A program made the translations under genes and the position numbers. 64,000 nucleotides of DNA from CBDAQD01 sp965275905 (lineage in GTDB: Bacteria > Pseudomonadota > Alphaproteobacteria > Rhizobiales > JAJFHC01): positions 70,130-134,129 of the forward strand of contig CBDHYJ010000025.1 of assembly GCA_965275905.1 (NCBI GenBank). The letters are read 5' to 3'. Below the pieces are notes generated by a model. It saw nothing but the letters and a program-made list of their open reading frames with translations, was not told where the DNA came from and did no database searches. Of this stretch, positions 16,842 through 25,125 are shown one piece after another (position 1 is the first letter of the stretch; the number at the start of each line of letters is the position of its first letter).

Positions 16842-18617
16842 TCAGACAGCCAGCTGCGCGGCAGGCATATCGATCAGAGCCATGCTTCCGTCTGTCACCG
16901 TTGCCCGGAGGCTGTCCGCTTCGGTTGTGATGTGCTCGGCAAAGAACCGGGCGAGATTGACGCGGATGTCAGCGTCGGCTTCCGCATTCTGTCCGGCGGA
17001 AAGCGCCCCGCCTGCCAGATAGACGCCGCCCGCCGCGAGCCCGAACAGCCGAAGATAGGGCGCTGCACCGGCGAGGGCACGGTCCGGCTTGTCCTGCATC
17101 ACCTCAAGCATCCAGTCCGTCGCTTCCGACAACGCCTCGACGGCTGCGGACAGCCTGTGTCCCGTCCGTCCGAACGCCGGTTCATTGGAGGCAAGCACGG
17201 CGTCGACCTTCGCTTTCATGCCATCGATGTAACGCTGAACGACAGCGCCGCCCTGCATCGGAAGTTTCCGCGATACGAGGTCGATTGCCTGAATGCCGTT
17301 GGTCCCCTCGTAAATCGGCGCGATCCTGGCATCGCGATAATGCTGCGCGGCACCTGTCTCTTCGATAAATCCCATACCGCCGTGAACCTGCACGCCGGTT
17401 GACGCCACGTCGACACCGACATCCGTGCTGAAGGCCTTCGCAACAGGCGTCAGCAGATCGGCAAGGGCCTGATTGGCCTCGCGGGTCGTCTCGTCCGCGC
17501 CGAGATGGGACAGGTCCAGCGCCTTCGCCGTGGCAAAGCAGATCGCGCGCGCAGCGGCGGTCTTCGCCTTCATCGACAACAGCATACGCTTGACGTCGGG
17601 ATGCTCGGCGATCGCCACCATGCCGTCGACGCCCGGCCGGCGGCCCTGTTTACGGTCATGGGCGTAATGCAGGGCCTGCTGATAGGCTCTCTCGGCGATG
17701 GCCACGCCCGACATGCCGACATGCAGCCGCGCGTTGTTCATCATCGTGAACATGCAGGCCAGGCCCCTGTTTTCCTCGCCGACCAGCCAGCCGGTGGCCC
17801 CTCCGCCTTCGCCGAACGCCATGACGCAGGTGGCGCTGCCGTGAATGCCCAGCTTGTGTTCAACGCCGGCGCACTTGACGTCGTTCCGTTCACCGAGCGT
17901 GCCGTCGTCGTTGACGAAATACTTCGGCACCAGAAACAGTGAAATGCCCCTCGTGCCTTCGGGCGCGTCAGGCAGCCGCGCCAGGACCAGATGGATAATG
18001 TTGTCGGTGAGATCGTGATCACCGTACGTGATGAAAATCTTGGTCCCCGTGATGGCGTAGGTCCCGTCTCCGTTGGGCACGGCCTTGGCGCGCAACGCCG
18101 CGAGATCAGAGCCCGCCTGCGGCTCGGTCAGATTCATCGTCCCCATCCATTCGCCGGTGGAGAGACGCGGCAGGTATTTGGCGGCAAGCGCTTCATCGGC
18201 GTGGGCTGTCAGTGCCTCGACCGCGCCATGGGTCAGGATCGTGCCAATCCCGAAAGCCATCGACGCCGCGTTCCACAGCTCCTGGGTCGCCAGGGCGATC
18301 TGTACCGGCAGTCCCTGACCGCCATGTTCGACCGGACAGGGAACCGCGCCCCAACCCGCCTCGACCCACTGGCTGTAGATGTCTTTCCAGCCGGCCGGGG
18401 TCACCACGGCGTCGCCTTCGAGCCTGCACCCGTCGACGTCGCCGGCGCGATTGACAGGCGCAATGACTTCGGTCGCGAACTTTCCGGCTTCTTCGAGAAT
18501 GGCATCGACAAGATCGGCGTCGAGCTCGCCCAGTCCGCCCTGCTCCAGTTGATCGCCAAGACCGTTGATGTGGTTCAGCGTGTATCGCAGATCGTCGACA
18601 TGGGCGGTAAACGTCAT
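16842..18617 (-). CDS. Acyl-CoA dehydrogenase, long form (DmdC-like)
   Basis: A 591-residue flavoprotein that should oxidise an acyl-CoA to the trans-2-enoyl-CoA and pass electrons to ETF. At about 590 residues it belongs to the long branch with an extra C-terminal domain, which includes 3-methylmercaptopropionyl-CoA dehydrogenases (DmdC) of the dimethylsulphoniopropionate pathway as well as general acyl-CoA dehydrogenases. Signatures: MNLTEPQAGSDLAALRAKA (FAD/substrate loop), GTKIFITYGDHD, VQVHGGMGFIEET and ARIAPIYEGTNGIQAIDL. The start at 18617 is chosen for its GGGGAG ribosome-binding site and family N-terminus; the open frame extends 86 codons further without similarity. ETF-ubiquinone oxidoreductase is encoded at about 49-50.6 kb. 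Confidence 0.9.
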   Translation of the reverse strand: MTFTAHVDDLRYTLNHINGLGDQLEQGGLGELDADLVDAILEEAGKFATEVIAPVNRAGDVDGCRLEGDAVVTPAGWKDIYSQWVEAGWGAVPCPVEHGGQGLPVQIALATQELWNAASMAFGIGTILTHGAVEALTAHADEALAAKYLPRLSTGEWMGTMNLTEPQAGSDLAALRAKAVPNGDGTYAITGTKIFITYGDHDLTDNIIHLVLARLPDAPEGTRGISLFLVPKYFVNDDGTLGERNDVKCAGVEHKLGIHGSATCVMAFGEGGGATGWLVGEENRGLACMFTMMNNARLHVGMSGVAIAERAYQQALHYAHDRKQGRRPGVDGMVAIAEHPDVKRMLLSMKAKTAAARAICFATAKALDLSHLGADETTREANQALADLLTPVAKAFSTDVGVDVASTGVQVHGGMGFIEETGAAQHYRDARIAPIYEGTNGIQAIDLVSRKLPMQGGAVVQRYIDGMKAKVDAVLASNEPAFGRTGHRLSAAVEALSEATDWMLEVMQDKPDRALAGAAPYLRLFGLAAGGVYLAGGALSAGQNAEADADIRVNLARFFAEHITTEADSLRATVTDGSMALIDMPAAQLAV

Positions 18618-18786
18618 ATTTCTCCCCGGGAAATGCGGTATGGCGCGACTTCGCGTCCTTCCGCACTGTTCTTGACGCGCCTTGGCGGTTGAGCGACAAC
18701 CCCCGCGGAACTTATAGCGGTGCCGCCACGCGCAGCGCTGTTTTTTGGATCTGCCTCCGACTTTAAACGGCGGCAGGGCAAGGTCA

Positions 18787-19767
18787 ATGGACAAATCAGC
18801 GACAAAGCCGGTCATTCGGCAGACCAGTGACCCGGATGCCATCGAGAACGCGGCGGCCTTGCTGCGCGACGGCAAACTTGTCGCCTTCCCGACCGAGACG
18901 GTCTACGGTCTTGGCGCGGACGCGACCAGCGAGCGGGCCGTTGCCTCCGTGTTCGAAGCCAAGAACCGCCCCCAATTCAATCCGCTGATCGTGCATGTGG
19001 CCAGACAGGAGAGCGCTCTGGCCATCGGTGTGTTTTCTGACTCCGCGAAACTTTTGGCGGAGCGGTTCTGGCCCGGCCCCCTGACGCTGGTCGTTCCGCG
19101 CGCAGCAGCCTGTCCGGTCGCCATGCTGGCCTCAGCGGGCCTCGACACGATCGCGGTCCGTGTGCCTGCGCATCCCGTTGCCAGAGACCTTCTGGAACGA
19201 GCAGGCGTGCCGGTTGTTGCGCCAAGCGCGAACCCTTCAGGACAAGTAAGCCCCACAACGGCCCGCCATGTGGCCGAAGGACTGGGCGGCGAAGTCGCGG
19301 CGATCGTTGACGGAGGACCATGTGAAATCGGGCTGGAGTCCACAATCGTGGGCTTCGACGGCGATACGCCCCTGCTTCTCCGGGCCGGCGGCATCCCACG
19401 CGTTGCAATCGAGGAGGCCCTGGGCCGCCCACTCGCAAACCCGGTCCACGACTCCGCCGCGCCGACAGCGCCCGGTCAACTGACGAGCCACTATGCGCCG
19501 GAGGCCGCCGTCCGCCTGAATGCGGTCGACATTGCCGATGGCGAGGCCCTGCTCGCCTTCGGTCCTCACACACCCATCTGCGATGGCCCGGAATTGAACC
19601 TGAGCCCGTCGGGCGATCTCGTCGAAGCCGCTGCCAACCTGTTCGCCTATCTGCGCCAACTTGATGCGACCGGCGCAACGTGTATTGCAGTCAGCCCGAT
19701 CCCGGAAACCGGCCTGGGCGAGGCAATCAACGATCGCCTGCGCCGCGCCGCTGCACCGCGACGCTAA
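18787..19767 (+). CDS. L-threonylcarbamoyladenylate synthase, Sua5 type
   Basis: A 326-residue enzyme that makes threonylcarbamoyl-AMP from threonine, bicarbonate and ATP for the universal t6A37 tRNA modification. The YrdC-like catalytic domain fills residues about 10-210 (FPTETVYGLGADA, KNRPQFNPLIVHV, FWPGPLTLV, APSANPSGQVSPTTA). The GQLTSHYAPE linker and an extra C-terminal Sua5 domain follow, so it is the longer Sua5 rather than the short TsaC. The start at 18787 fits the family; an in-frame ATG at 18745 is less likely. It is divergent from the acyl-CoA dehydrogenase gene. Confidence 0.93.
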   Translation: MDKSATKPVIRQTSDPDAIENAAALLRDGKLVAFPTETVYGLGADATSERAVASVFEAKNRPQFNPLIVHVARQESALAIGVFSDSAKLLAERFWPGPLTLVVPRAAACPVAMLASAGLDTIAVRVPAHPVARDLLERAGVPVVAPSANPSGQVSPTTARHVAEGLGGEVAAIVDGGPCEIGLESTIVGFDGDTPLLLRAGGIPRVAIEEALGRPLANPVHDSAAPTAPGQLTSHYAPEAAVRLNAVDIADGEALLAFGPHTPICDGPELNLSPSGDLVEAAANLFAYLRQLDATGATCIAVSPIPETGLGEAINDRLRRAAAPRR

Positions 19768-19792
19768 GCCCCGTCTGCGGGCACAGCACCTC

Positions 19793-19821
19793 TCGACCTG
19801 CCGTCCCCGCCCCCCTATTCT
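19793..19821 (+). promoter_or_regulatory. Candidate sigma-70-type promoter for the FAD-linked oxidase gene
   Basis: TCGACC at 19793-19798 and TATTCT at 19816-19821 are separated by exactly 17 bases and lie 29 bases before the start codon. The same -10 word and spacing occur before the polyprenyl synthase gene. Confidence 0.4.
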
Positions 19822-19849
19822 CTAACATTGGTTCTGAGATCCGGTACCC

Positions 19850-21313
19850 ATGACACGTCACGAAACACTAAGACATCATCCGCCCACGGCTGAGCTTCTC
19901 CAGCGGTTCGCAGCGATTGTCGGGGATGACAACGCCATCCTCGAAGACGGCGACAAGGCGCCCTACCTGCGCGAGTGGCGCGACCGATATGTCGGCCGGG
20001 CCGCCGCTGTCCTGAGACCGGGAACGACGGCGGAAGTTTCGGAGGTCATGAAGATCGCGAACGAAAACCGGATCGCGATGGTCCCGCAGGGAGGGAACAC
20101 GGGCCTCGTCGGGGCGCAGATCCCGTTCGAGGGCGGCCAGGAGGTCGTGCTTTCGCTGGGGCGCCTCAATCGGATCCGGGATGTCGATCCGCTCGACAAC
20201 ACGATGACTGTCGAGTCCGGCTGCATCCTCGCCACCATCCAGGCCGAAGCCGATGGCGTGGACAGGCTGTTTCCACTGAGCCTGGGTTCGGAAGGGTCGT
20301 GCCAGATCGGCGGCAATCTGTCCTCGAACGCCGGCGGTACCGGGGTGCTCGCCTACGGCAACGCGCGCAATCTGGTTCTGGGACTGGAAGTGGTGCTCGC
20401 GGACGGCCGCATCTGGAACGGTCTCCGGCGGCTGCGCAAGGACAATACCGGCTACGATCTCAAGGACATGTTCATCGGCGCCGAGGGCACGCTCGGGGTC
20501 ATCACCGGCGCCGTCCTGCGGCTGTTTCCGAAGCCGAGAGATATTGCCACGGCCTTTATCGGCATCCGGACACCGGGCGACGCCGTCACGCTGCTCTCGA
20601 TTGCGAATGAAATCTCCGGCGGCCGGGTGACCGGATTTGAGATCATGCCCCGCACCGGACTTGAATTCGTCCTTCGTCATGCGGACGGCGTGCGCGACCC
20701 GCTGACGACAGCGCACCCGTGGTACGTGCTCATGGAACTGTCGGGCGGGGAGAGCGTCGGTGTGCTCCGGCAACCTTGCGAAAAGATCCTGGAGGCGGGG
20801 TTCGAGGCCGGTCTCGTGCAGGATGCCGCCATTGCGGAGAGCGGGCAGCAGGGGCAGGACTTCTGGCGGCTGCGCACCGCCATGTCGGAAGTCCAGAAAC
20901 ACGAGGGCGGCAGTATCAAGCACGACGTTTCGGTACCGGTGTCCAGGATCGCGGAGTTCATCGAACAGGCAAGCACGGTCGTGAGCGAGCGCATCCCCGG
21001 TTGCCGTCCGCTGCCATTCGGCCATATCGGCGACGGCAATATCCACTTCAACATCAGCCAGCCGGTTGATGGCGACAAGGCGGCGTTTCTGGATCGGTGG
21101 GACGAGATCAACGATGCCGTCCACGGCATCGTGCTGGCGCTCAACGGGTCTGTCAGCGCCGAACACGGCATCGGCCGCATGAAGCGGCACATGATGGAGC
21201 GCATCAAGGATCCGGTCGAACTCGACATCATGCGGTCGCTCAAAAAGACATTCGATCCCAATGACATCCTGAATCCGGGCAAACTGCTGCCACCGGAGGA
21301 GGTGTCACCATGA
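19850..21313 (+). CDS. FAD-linked D-2-hydroxyacid dehydrogenase (D-2-hydroxyglutarate/D-lactate type)
   Basis: A 487-residue flavoprotein of the GlcD/D2HGDH family. The PCMH-type FAD domain shows PQGGNTGLVGAQIP (about 82-95) and GSEGSCQIGGNLSSNAGG; the C-terminal substrate domain has FGHIGDGNIHFN, where the His pair binds the metal and hydroxyacid, and SAEHGIGRMKRHMM. Such enzymes oxidise D-2-hydroxyglutarate or D-lactate and reduce ETF or quinones. The absence of partner subunits nearby argues for the single-subunit D2HGDH type rather than glycolate oxidase GlcDEF. The stop codon overlaps the start of the acetyltransferase gene by 4 bases. Confidence 0.9.
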   Translation: MTRHETLRHHPPTAELLQRFAAIVGDDNAILEDGDKAPYLREWRDRYVGRAAAVLRPGTTAEVSEVMKIANENRIAMVPQGGNTGLVGAQIPFEGGQEVVLSLGRLNRIRDVDPLDNTMTVESGCILATIQAEADGVDRLFPLSLGSEGSCQIGGNLSSNAGGTGVLAYGNARNLVLGLEVVLADGRIWNGLRRLRKDNTGYDLKDMFIGAEGTLGVITGAVLRLFPKPRDIATAFIGIRTPGDAVTLLSIANEISGGRVTGFEIMPRTGLEFVLRHADGVRDPLTTAHPWYVLMELSGGESVGVLRQPCEKILEAGFEAGLVQDAAIAESGQQGQDFWRLRTAMSEVQKHEGGSIKHDVSVPVSRIAEFIEQASTVVSERIPGCRPLPFGHIGDGNIHFNISQPVDGDKAAFLDRWDEINDAVHGIVLALNGSVSAEHGIGRMKRHMMERIKDPVELDIMRSLKKTFDPNDILNPGKLLPPEEVSP

Positions 21314-21732
21314 GCAGCACGACGTTCCGGCCCGCAGGCGACGAGGATATCGAGACAATCGTCGCTCTGTGGCACCGCTGCGGCCTGACCCGTCCCCACA
21401 ACGATCCCTATCGCGATATCGCGTTTGCGCGCGAAAAGGCGGAATCGGACGTGCTGGTGGGCGAGATAGACGGCCGGATCGTGGCGAGCGCAATGGTCGG
21501 ACACGACGGACACAGGGGCACCGTGTATTATGTCTCTGTCGATCCGGACTGCCGTGGTTCGGGTCTGGGCCGCGACCTGATGGCGGCGGCCGAAGGTTGG
21601 CTGAAGGATCGTGGCATCTGGAAGCTCAACCTGCTGATCCGCGAGGACAACACGGCGGTTCAGGGGTTCTACGAGTCTCTCGGCTACGAGGTGGAACCGC
21701 GTACGGCAATGGCTCGTAGACTGGAGCCCTGA
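21310..21732 (+). CDS. GNAT family acetyltransferase (YpeA-like)
   Basis: A 140-residue single-domain GNAT protein. The acetyl-CoA-binding strand-loop-helix is YYVSVDPDCRGSGLGRDLMAAAE (about 76-98), containing the R/Q-x-x-G-x-G/A-type motif, and the C-terminal part LLIREDNTAVQGFYESLGYEV is typical of YpeA-type members. Substrate unknown: it could be an amino acid, peptide or antibiotic-like amine. ATGA overlap with the upstream dehydrogenase gene indicates translational coupling, but a functional link is not evident. Confidence 0.88.
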   Translation: MSSTTFRPAGDEDIETIVALWHRCGLTRPHNDPYRDIAFAREKAESDVLVGEIDGRIVASAMVGHDGHRGTVYYVSVDPDCRGSGLGRDLMAAAEGWLKDRGIWKLNLLIREDNTAVQGFYESLGYEVEPRTAMARRLEP

Positions 21733-21758
21733 GGTCAAAAAGCTGCGGCGAACGTACG

Positions 21759-22172
21759 ATGCTTTATCAGTACGACTCGTTCTTCACGCTACCGCCTGTC
21801 GGACAGGCGGGGCTTTTACTGCTGTCCATCGTGCTGACGGCGGTCGCCTTCTGGTTTGCCGAACGGCTGTTCAGGATCTTCCGGAAGTTTCCGCGCGCGC
21901 TGGAGGTCGCGGGACGCGTGGGTTGCGCACTCCTGGTGGTCTGGCTGTTCGTATGGCTGACGCCGCAGATCTACTACTTCTACTACCAGATCACGTTCGA
22001 AGGGCTGCCCTGGCAGTTCGTGATCCGGCAGTTCCCGACCTCGGAACAGATACTCGAATTGCTGACATTTACAGGGAAGGCCACCCTGTCGGCGCACGGC
22101 ACGGGCATTCTCGCATGGGGGCTGATCGCCTACGCGATCGGTGGCGCCGTCTGGCGCCGCGACAGGACGTAA
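21759..22172 (+). CDS. Integral membrane protein, unknown function
   Basis: A 137-residue protein with three clear hydrophobic segments: about 15-34 (GQAGLLLLSIVLTAVAFWF), about 50-70 (VGCALLVVWLFVWLTPQIYY) and about 112-128 (GTGILAWGLIAYAIGGAV). A basic stretch between the first two (RLFRIFRKFPR) suggests a cytoplasmic loop. I do not recognise the family. It follows the acetyltransferase gene by 26 bases on the same strand and may be the last gene of that transcript. The opposing gene ends 11 bases beyond its stop. Confidence 0.7.
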   Translation: MLYQYDSFFTLPPVGQAGLLLLSIVLTAVAFWFAERLFRIFRKFPRALEVAGRVGCALLVVWLFVWLTPQIYYFYYQITFEGLPWQFVIRQFPTSEQILELLTFTGKATLSAHGTGILAWGLIAYAIGGAVWRRDRT

Positions 22173-22183
22173 CCACTACGGGG

Positions 22184-22729
22184 TCAGAAGGGTCTCAAGC
22201 GTTTGATGTCGAAGCGGCGTTCCTGCTTCGATGCGCGCCACGAGAGCATGCATTGCAGCCCGATGATCGATTCAACATCGCCCCATGCCTCATAGGTTAT
22301 GCCTTTCCGCGTTGCAGACATGTGAATGCGGTCGGCGCCGCCGAGGAAGACCCGCGTCACCTTCGTGTCGCGCCAGTCGATCCCGGGAAATCTCGCCGAT
22401 GCCATCGCCCGGACATGAGACTCGCACAGGGCAACCGTGGCGACGGATCTCCGGTTCAGATAAATGGCCTCCAGCGAATTGATGGCCCTGCCGCCCTTGT
22501 CGACATAGCCCATGACGTGCACGAAGCCGTCGTCGGTAAGAATGTCTCCGGACACAGCGCGTTCACCGAAGCAGGTGTCCCCGTAGAAGAAGCCGGCAGG
22601 TGATTTCAGGGCCTGCTCCACGCTCAAGCCAAGGCTGATGCCTCCGGGCGCCGCAATCTCCAACGCCGCGCCTTGCGATGCGGGAATCGCCATCGCGATC
22701 CCCGCAATCACTGTCATCCGCTTCAGCAT
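22184..22729 (-). CDS. Exported protein of unknown function
   Basis: A 181-residue protein with an N-terminal signal peptide (MLKRMTVIAGIAMAIPASQGAALEIAA, cleavage likely near residue 20-22). The mature part has three Cys (DTCFGE, ALCESH, LQCMLS), which could form disulphides in the periplasm. I do not recognise a family. It lies 9 bases downstream of the copper chaperone gene, so it probably belongs to the same transcript; a role in periplasmic metal handling is possible but has no direct sequence support. Confidence 0.65.
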   Translation of the reverse strand: MLKRMTVIAGIAMAIPASQGAALEIAAPGGISLGLSVEQALKSPAGFFYGDTCFGERAVSGDILTDDGFVHVMGYVDKGGRAINSLEAIYLNRRSVATVALCESHVRAMASARFPGIDWRDTKVTRVFLGGADRIHMSATRKGITYEAWGDVESIIGLQCMLSWRASKQERRFDIKRLRPF

Positions 22730-22738
22730 GTTTCCCAG

Positions 22739-23299
22739 CTACTGCGTGCTTGAGCTGTGCCCCGAATGGCTGCCATGGCCCATCGTTTCACCGGATTTGG
22801 TACCATGATTCGAGTGATCGCCATGGCCCGAGTGATCGCCGTGACCCTTGGACTTCCCGGTCGCGCCACGCAACTCGAACTCCATGTCGACCTTTCCGGC
22901 CTTTTCGAAGGTGACCGATATCGGCAGTCTGGCGCCCGGTTCCATGCCGTCCTTGAGTCCGAAGATCATCAGATGAAGACCTCCCGATTTCAACTCAACC
23001 ACGGACTTTGCCGGCACTTCGATATGATCAACCTCGCGCATGCGCATGACGCCTTCATTCATCGTCATGGTGTGGAGTTCGATGCGCTCGGCCATTGACG
23101 AGCTTGCCGACACTATCTTGTCGGCCTGATCGCTCGTGTTGTGGACCTTCATGTATCCGGCCGCCGGACGGCTCTTGATCGTCATCCGGGCCCAGGGCTT
23201 CTCAATGCTGAGCTTGCCCTGCTTGTAGTCGCCGGCGAATGCCGTGACGCTGCCGACGCTCAGGGCAATTGCGAGCGCCGCCTTTAAAACCATACTCAT
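22739..23299 (-). CDS. Periplasmic copper chaperone PCu(A)C with His-rich tail
   Basis: A 186-residue periplasmic protein. A signal peptide (about 1-22, ending AFA) precedes a cupredoxin-like domain with the exact family copper motif H-x10-M-x21-H-x-M: H76, M87, H109 and M111. PCu(A)C proteins carry Cu(I) to the Cu-A site of cytochrome c oxidase or to Sco-type partners. Residues about 148-186 form a tail rich in His and Gly (HGDHSGHGDH and similar) that probably binds extra Cu(II) or other metal, as in some longer family members. The next upstream gene encodes a DUF2946-like protein, a frequent copper-associated neighbour. Confidence 0.92.
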   Translation of the reverse strand: MSMVLKAALAIALSVGSVTAFAGDYKQGKLSIEKPWARMTIKSRPAAGYMKVHNTSDQADKIVSASSSMAERIELHTMTMNEGVMRMREVDHIEVPAKSVVELKSGGLHLMIFGLKDGMEPGARLPISVTFEKAGKVDMEFELRGATGKSKGHGDHSGHGDHSNHGTKSGETMGHGSHSGHSSSTQ

Positions 23300-23370
23300 C
23301 TCATGTTCTCCATCGTAGCCGGACGCGCCACGCCGGGCGTGCGCGCCGTGTTCAATCTGTGCGTGTCAAA

Positions 23371-23778
23371 CTAGATGGAAACGCGAGGGGGTGATCTCGG
23401 CCCGCAGGAATCGAGTTTCAGCCGTGTGCCGTCGTCGGCCAGGGCGCCATCCGGTGCCAGGGGAGCAGGAAGCCTGGCGTAATACCGGGCCGCTGTCGCA
23501 TTGTCGTCCCGGGAAGCGATCGAACAGAAACCGCACGCCGCAGCGCATGGGCAAAAGCAACCGGTCTGGGATTTTTCCCCGTGGGATTGCGAGCCCTGCC
23601 AGGCCACCGTCCTGGAGCCGTCACTGGAGCAGATGACAAACGCGCCGAGGCCGGACGGATCCGATTGCGCGACGAACATGTGCGCCGCCATGGCGCCGCT
23701 AAGCGGTGCCTGAGCGATCATGAAGATCGCCAGAAGGATCCGGCGCATTGCGCGCGCACTCTGTGCACTGGTCATCAT
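23371..23778 (-). CDS. DUF2946-like small exported protein
   Basis: A 135-residue protein with an N-terminal hydrophobic segment (RILLAIFMIAQAPLSGAMAAHM) acting as a signal or anchor. It continues with FVICSSDG and a Cys cluster CFCPCAAACGFCS near residues 73-85. The ICSxxG stretch and Cys-rich centre resemble DUF2946 proteins, small exported proteins that often neighbour PCu(A)C and TonB-dependent copper genes. The true start may be the internal ATG of MRRILL. It sits upstream of the copper chaperone on the same strand with a 71-base gap. Copper binding by the Cys cluster is plausible but unproven. Confidence 0.6.
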   Translation of the reverse strand: MMTSAQSARAMRRILLAIFMIAQAPLSGAMAAHMFVAQSDPSGLGAFVICSSDGSRTVAWQGSQSHGEKSQTGCFCPCAAACGFCSIASRDDNATAARYYARLPAPLAPDGALADDGTRLKLDSCGPRSPPRVSI

Positions 23779-23838
23779 CGCTTCATAGTGTGCCAGTGTT
23801 CGAAGCCGACGCCAAATGCGGCATCGGAGCGCAGAACC

Positions 23839-24567
23839 CTACAGCAGCTTCATCTGCGGGTCTTCCGCCACCGGCTTTGCCTGCGCTTCATTGCTTTCGT
23901 CCATGGCCATCGGGCGCTGAACTTCGGCGTCGTCGTTCGCGACCCGGTTTACACGGTCAGAAATCGCCACCGCTTCCAGCAGGTCGTCAGGTGCCGGCGC
24001 AAGCAACGGCTCGAGTTCCCGGGCATCGCTCTCCGTGGTTGTCAGCCACCAGGCGAAGTCGGCTTCGTCCAGGATGACGGGCATGCGATGGTGAATCCGC
24101 TGCAGCGTGCTGTTGGCTCCGGTGGTGATGACCGCAGCGGATTCAATTTCGCTGCCATCCTTTCCGATCCAGTGTTCCCAGATGCCGGCCATGGCGAACG
24201 GCCGGCCGTCGGCGCGCCGGATCAGGAAAGGCTGCTTGCGCTCCTCCGTGCGGCGCCATTCGTAGAACCCGTCGGCCGGAAACAGGCACCGCCGTCGGCG
24301 CACCGCGGTCCTGAAGGAAGGCTTCTCGAAAACGGTCTCGCTGCGCGCATTGATCAGCGGCTTCGAGGATGCAACCTCCCTGGCCCAGGAGGGCACCAGC
24401 CCCCAGCGCACGAGCACAAAGTGACGTGCTCCGTTCTCCATTCTCACGACCGGTACCGGTTGCGTGGGCGCGATATTGTATCGCGGCGGAAAGTTCGGCT
24501 GTTCCAGATAGTCGAACAGGTCGCGGATCGCCTCCGGCGCCGAGGTGATGGTGTAACGCCCGCACAT
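23839..24567 (-). CDS. SOS response-associated peptidase family protein (YedK/HMCES)
   Basis: A 242-residue SRAP-domain protein. Such proteins cross-link to abasic sites in single-stranded DNA through the N-terminal Cys2, shielding replication forks. All key residues are visible: MCGRYTI (C2), the IAPTQ Asn region, INARSET with the active Glu, and IHHRMPVIL with the active His. The C-terminal 25 residues are a family-atypical polar tail. Despite the family name, I found no alphaproteobacterial LexA box (GTTC-N7-GTTC) before it. The gene is divergent from the NUDIX gene. Confidence 0.92.
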   Translation of the reverse strand: MCGRYTITSAPEAIRDLFDYLEQPNFPPRYNIAPTQPVPVVRMENGARHFVLVRWGLVPSWAREVASSKPLINARSETVFEKPSFRTAVRRRRCLFPADGFYEWRRTEERKQPFLIRRADGRPFAMAGIWEHWIGKDGSEIESAAVITTGANSTLQRIHHRMPVILDEADFAWWLTTTESDARELEPLLAPAPDDLLEAVAISDRVNRVANDDAEVQRPMAMDESNEAQAKPVAEDPQMKLL

Positions 24568-24636
24568 GCTCCTGTCTTGACCTCCAGCGCCTTCTGTCCC
24601 AGACCTGTCGGCTGAACACTAACGTTCTGCAGGCAT

Positions 24637-25086
24637 ATGGAACACCCTGAATCCAGTGAAAAAGAAGCCCACTCACCCGTAATCGGGGTCAGCACATGTC
24701 TCCGGCAGGAGAACCGCTTCTTGCTGATCGAGCGCGGCAAGGCGCCGAACAAGGGTCTGTGGAGCCTGCCCGGCGGACATGTAAGGCACGGCGAGACACT
24801 GCGCGAGGCGGCCGCGCGGGAGCTTCTCGAAGAGACATCGGTGACAGCCGAAATCGGCGCGGTTGTCGATGTGCTGGACATTATCCGGCACGACACGAGC
24901 GGCGATACGCTCAGACACTACGTGGTCGTCGTCTTCCAGGGCCTGTACCGGTCCGGAGAACCGGTTGCCGGTGACGATGCCGCCGACGCGGCCTGGGTTT
25001 CGATGGAAGGTGCCCGTACCCTGCCCCGGACCGACACGCTGCTTGGCGTTCTCCGAAAGGCTGAAACATTGTTCACGGGGGTTTGA
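24637..25086 (+). CDS. NUDIX hydrolase (ADP-ribose pyrophosphatase-like)
   Basis: A 149-residue NUDIX protein. The signature G-x5-E-x7-R-E-x2-E-E-x-G/S-V is complete: G47, E53, R61, E62, E65, E66 (GHVRHGETLREAAARELLEE). The LWSLPGGH entry and small size match enzymes that hydrolyse nucleoside diphosphate derivatives such as ADP-ribose; the substrate cannot be fixed. It is divergent from the SRAP gene 69 bases away and is followed 39 bases later by the DUF3179 gene. Confidence 0.9.
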   Translation: MEHPESSEKEAHSPVIGVSTCLRQENRFLLIERGKAPNKGLWSLPGGHVRHGETLREAAARELLEETSVTAEIGAVVDVLDIIRHDTSGDTLRHYVVVVFQGLYRSGEPVAGDDAADAAWVSMEGARTLPRTDTLLGVLRKAETLFTGV

Positions 25087-25125
25087 TTGGTGCCGGATTT
25101 CGCACCATCGCATGATCCTGCTGCT

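Noticed and set aside
19868..21190. A 440-codon open frame on the minus strand opposite the D-2-hydroxyacid dehydrogenase
   Set aside because: Antisense shadow; the sense protein has all flavoprotein signatures.
24612..24625. GAAC-N6-GTTC between the SRAP and NUDIX genes as a possible LexA site
   Set aside because: The alphaproteobacterial site is a direct repeat with a 7-base spacer; this is an inverted repeat with a 6-base spacer, so I do not call it.
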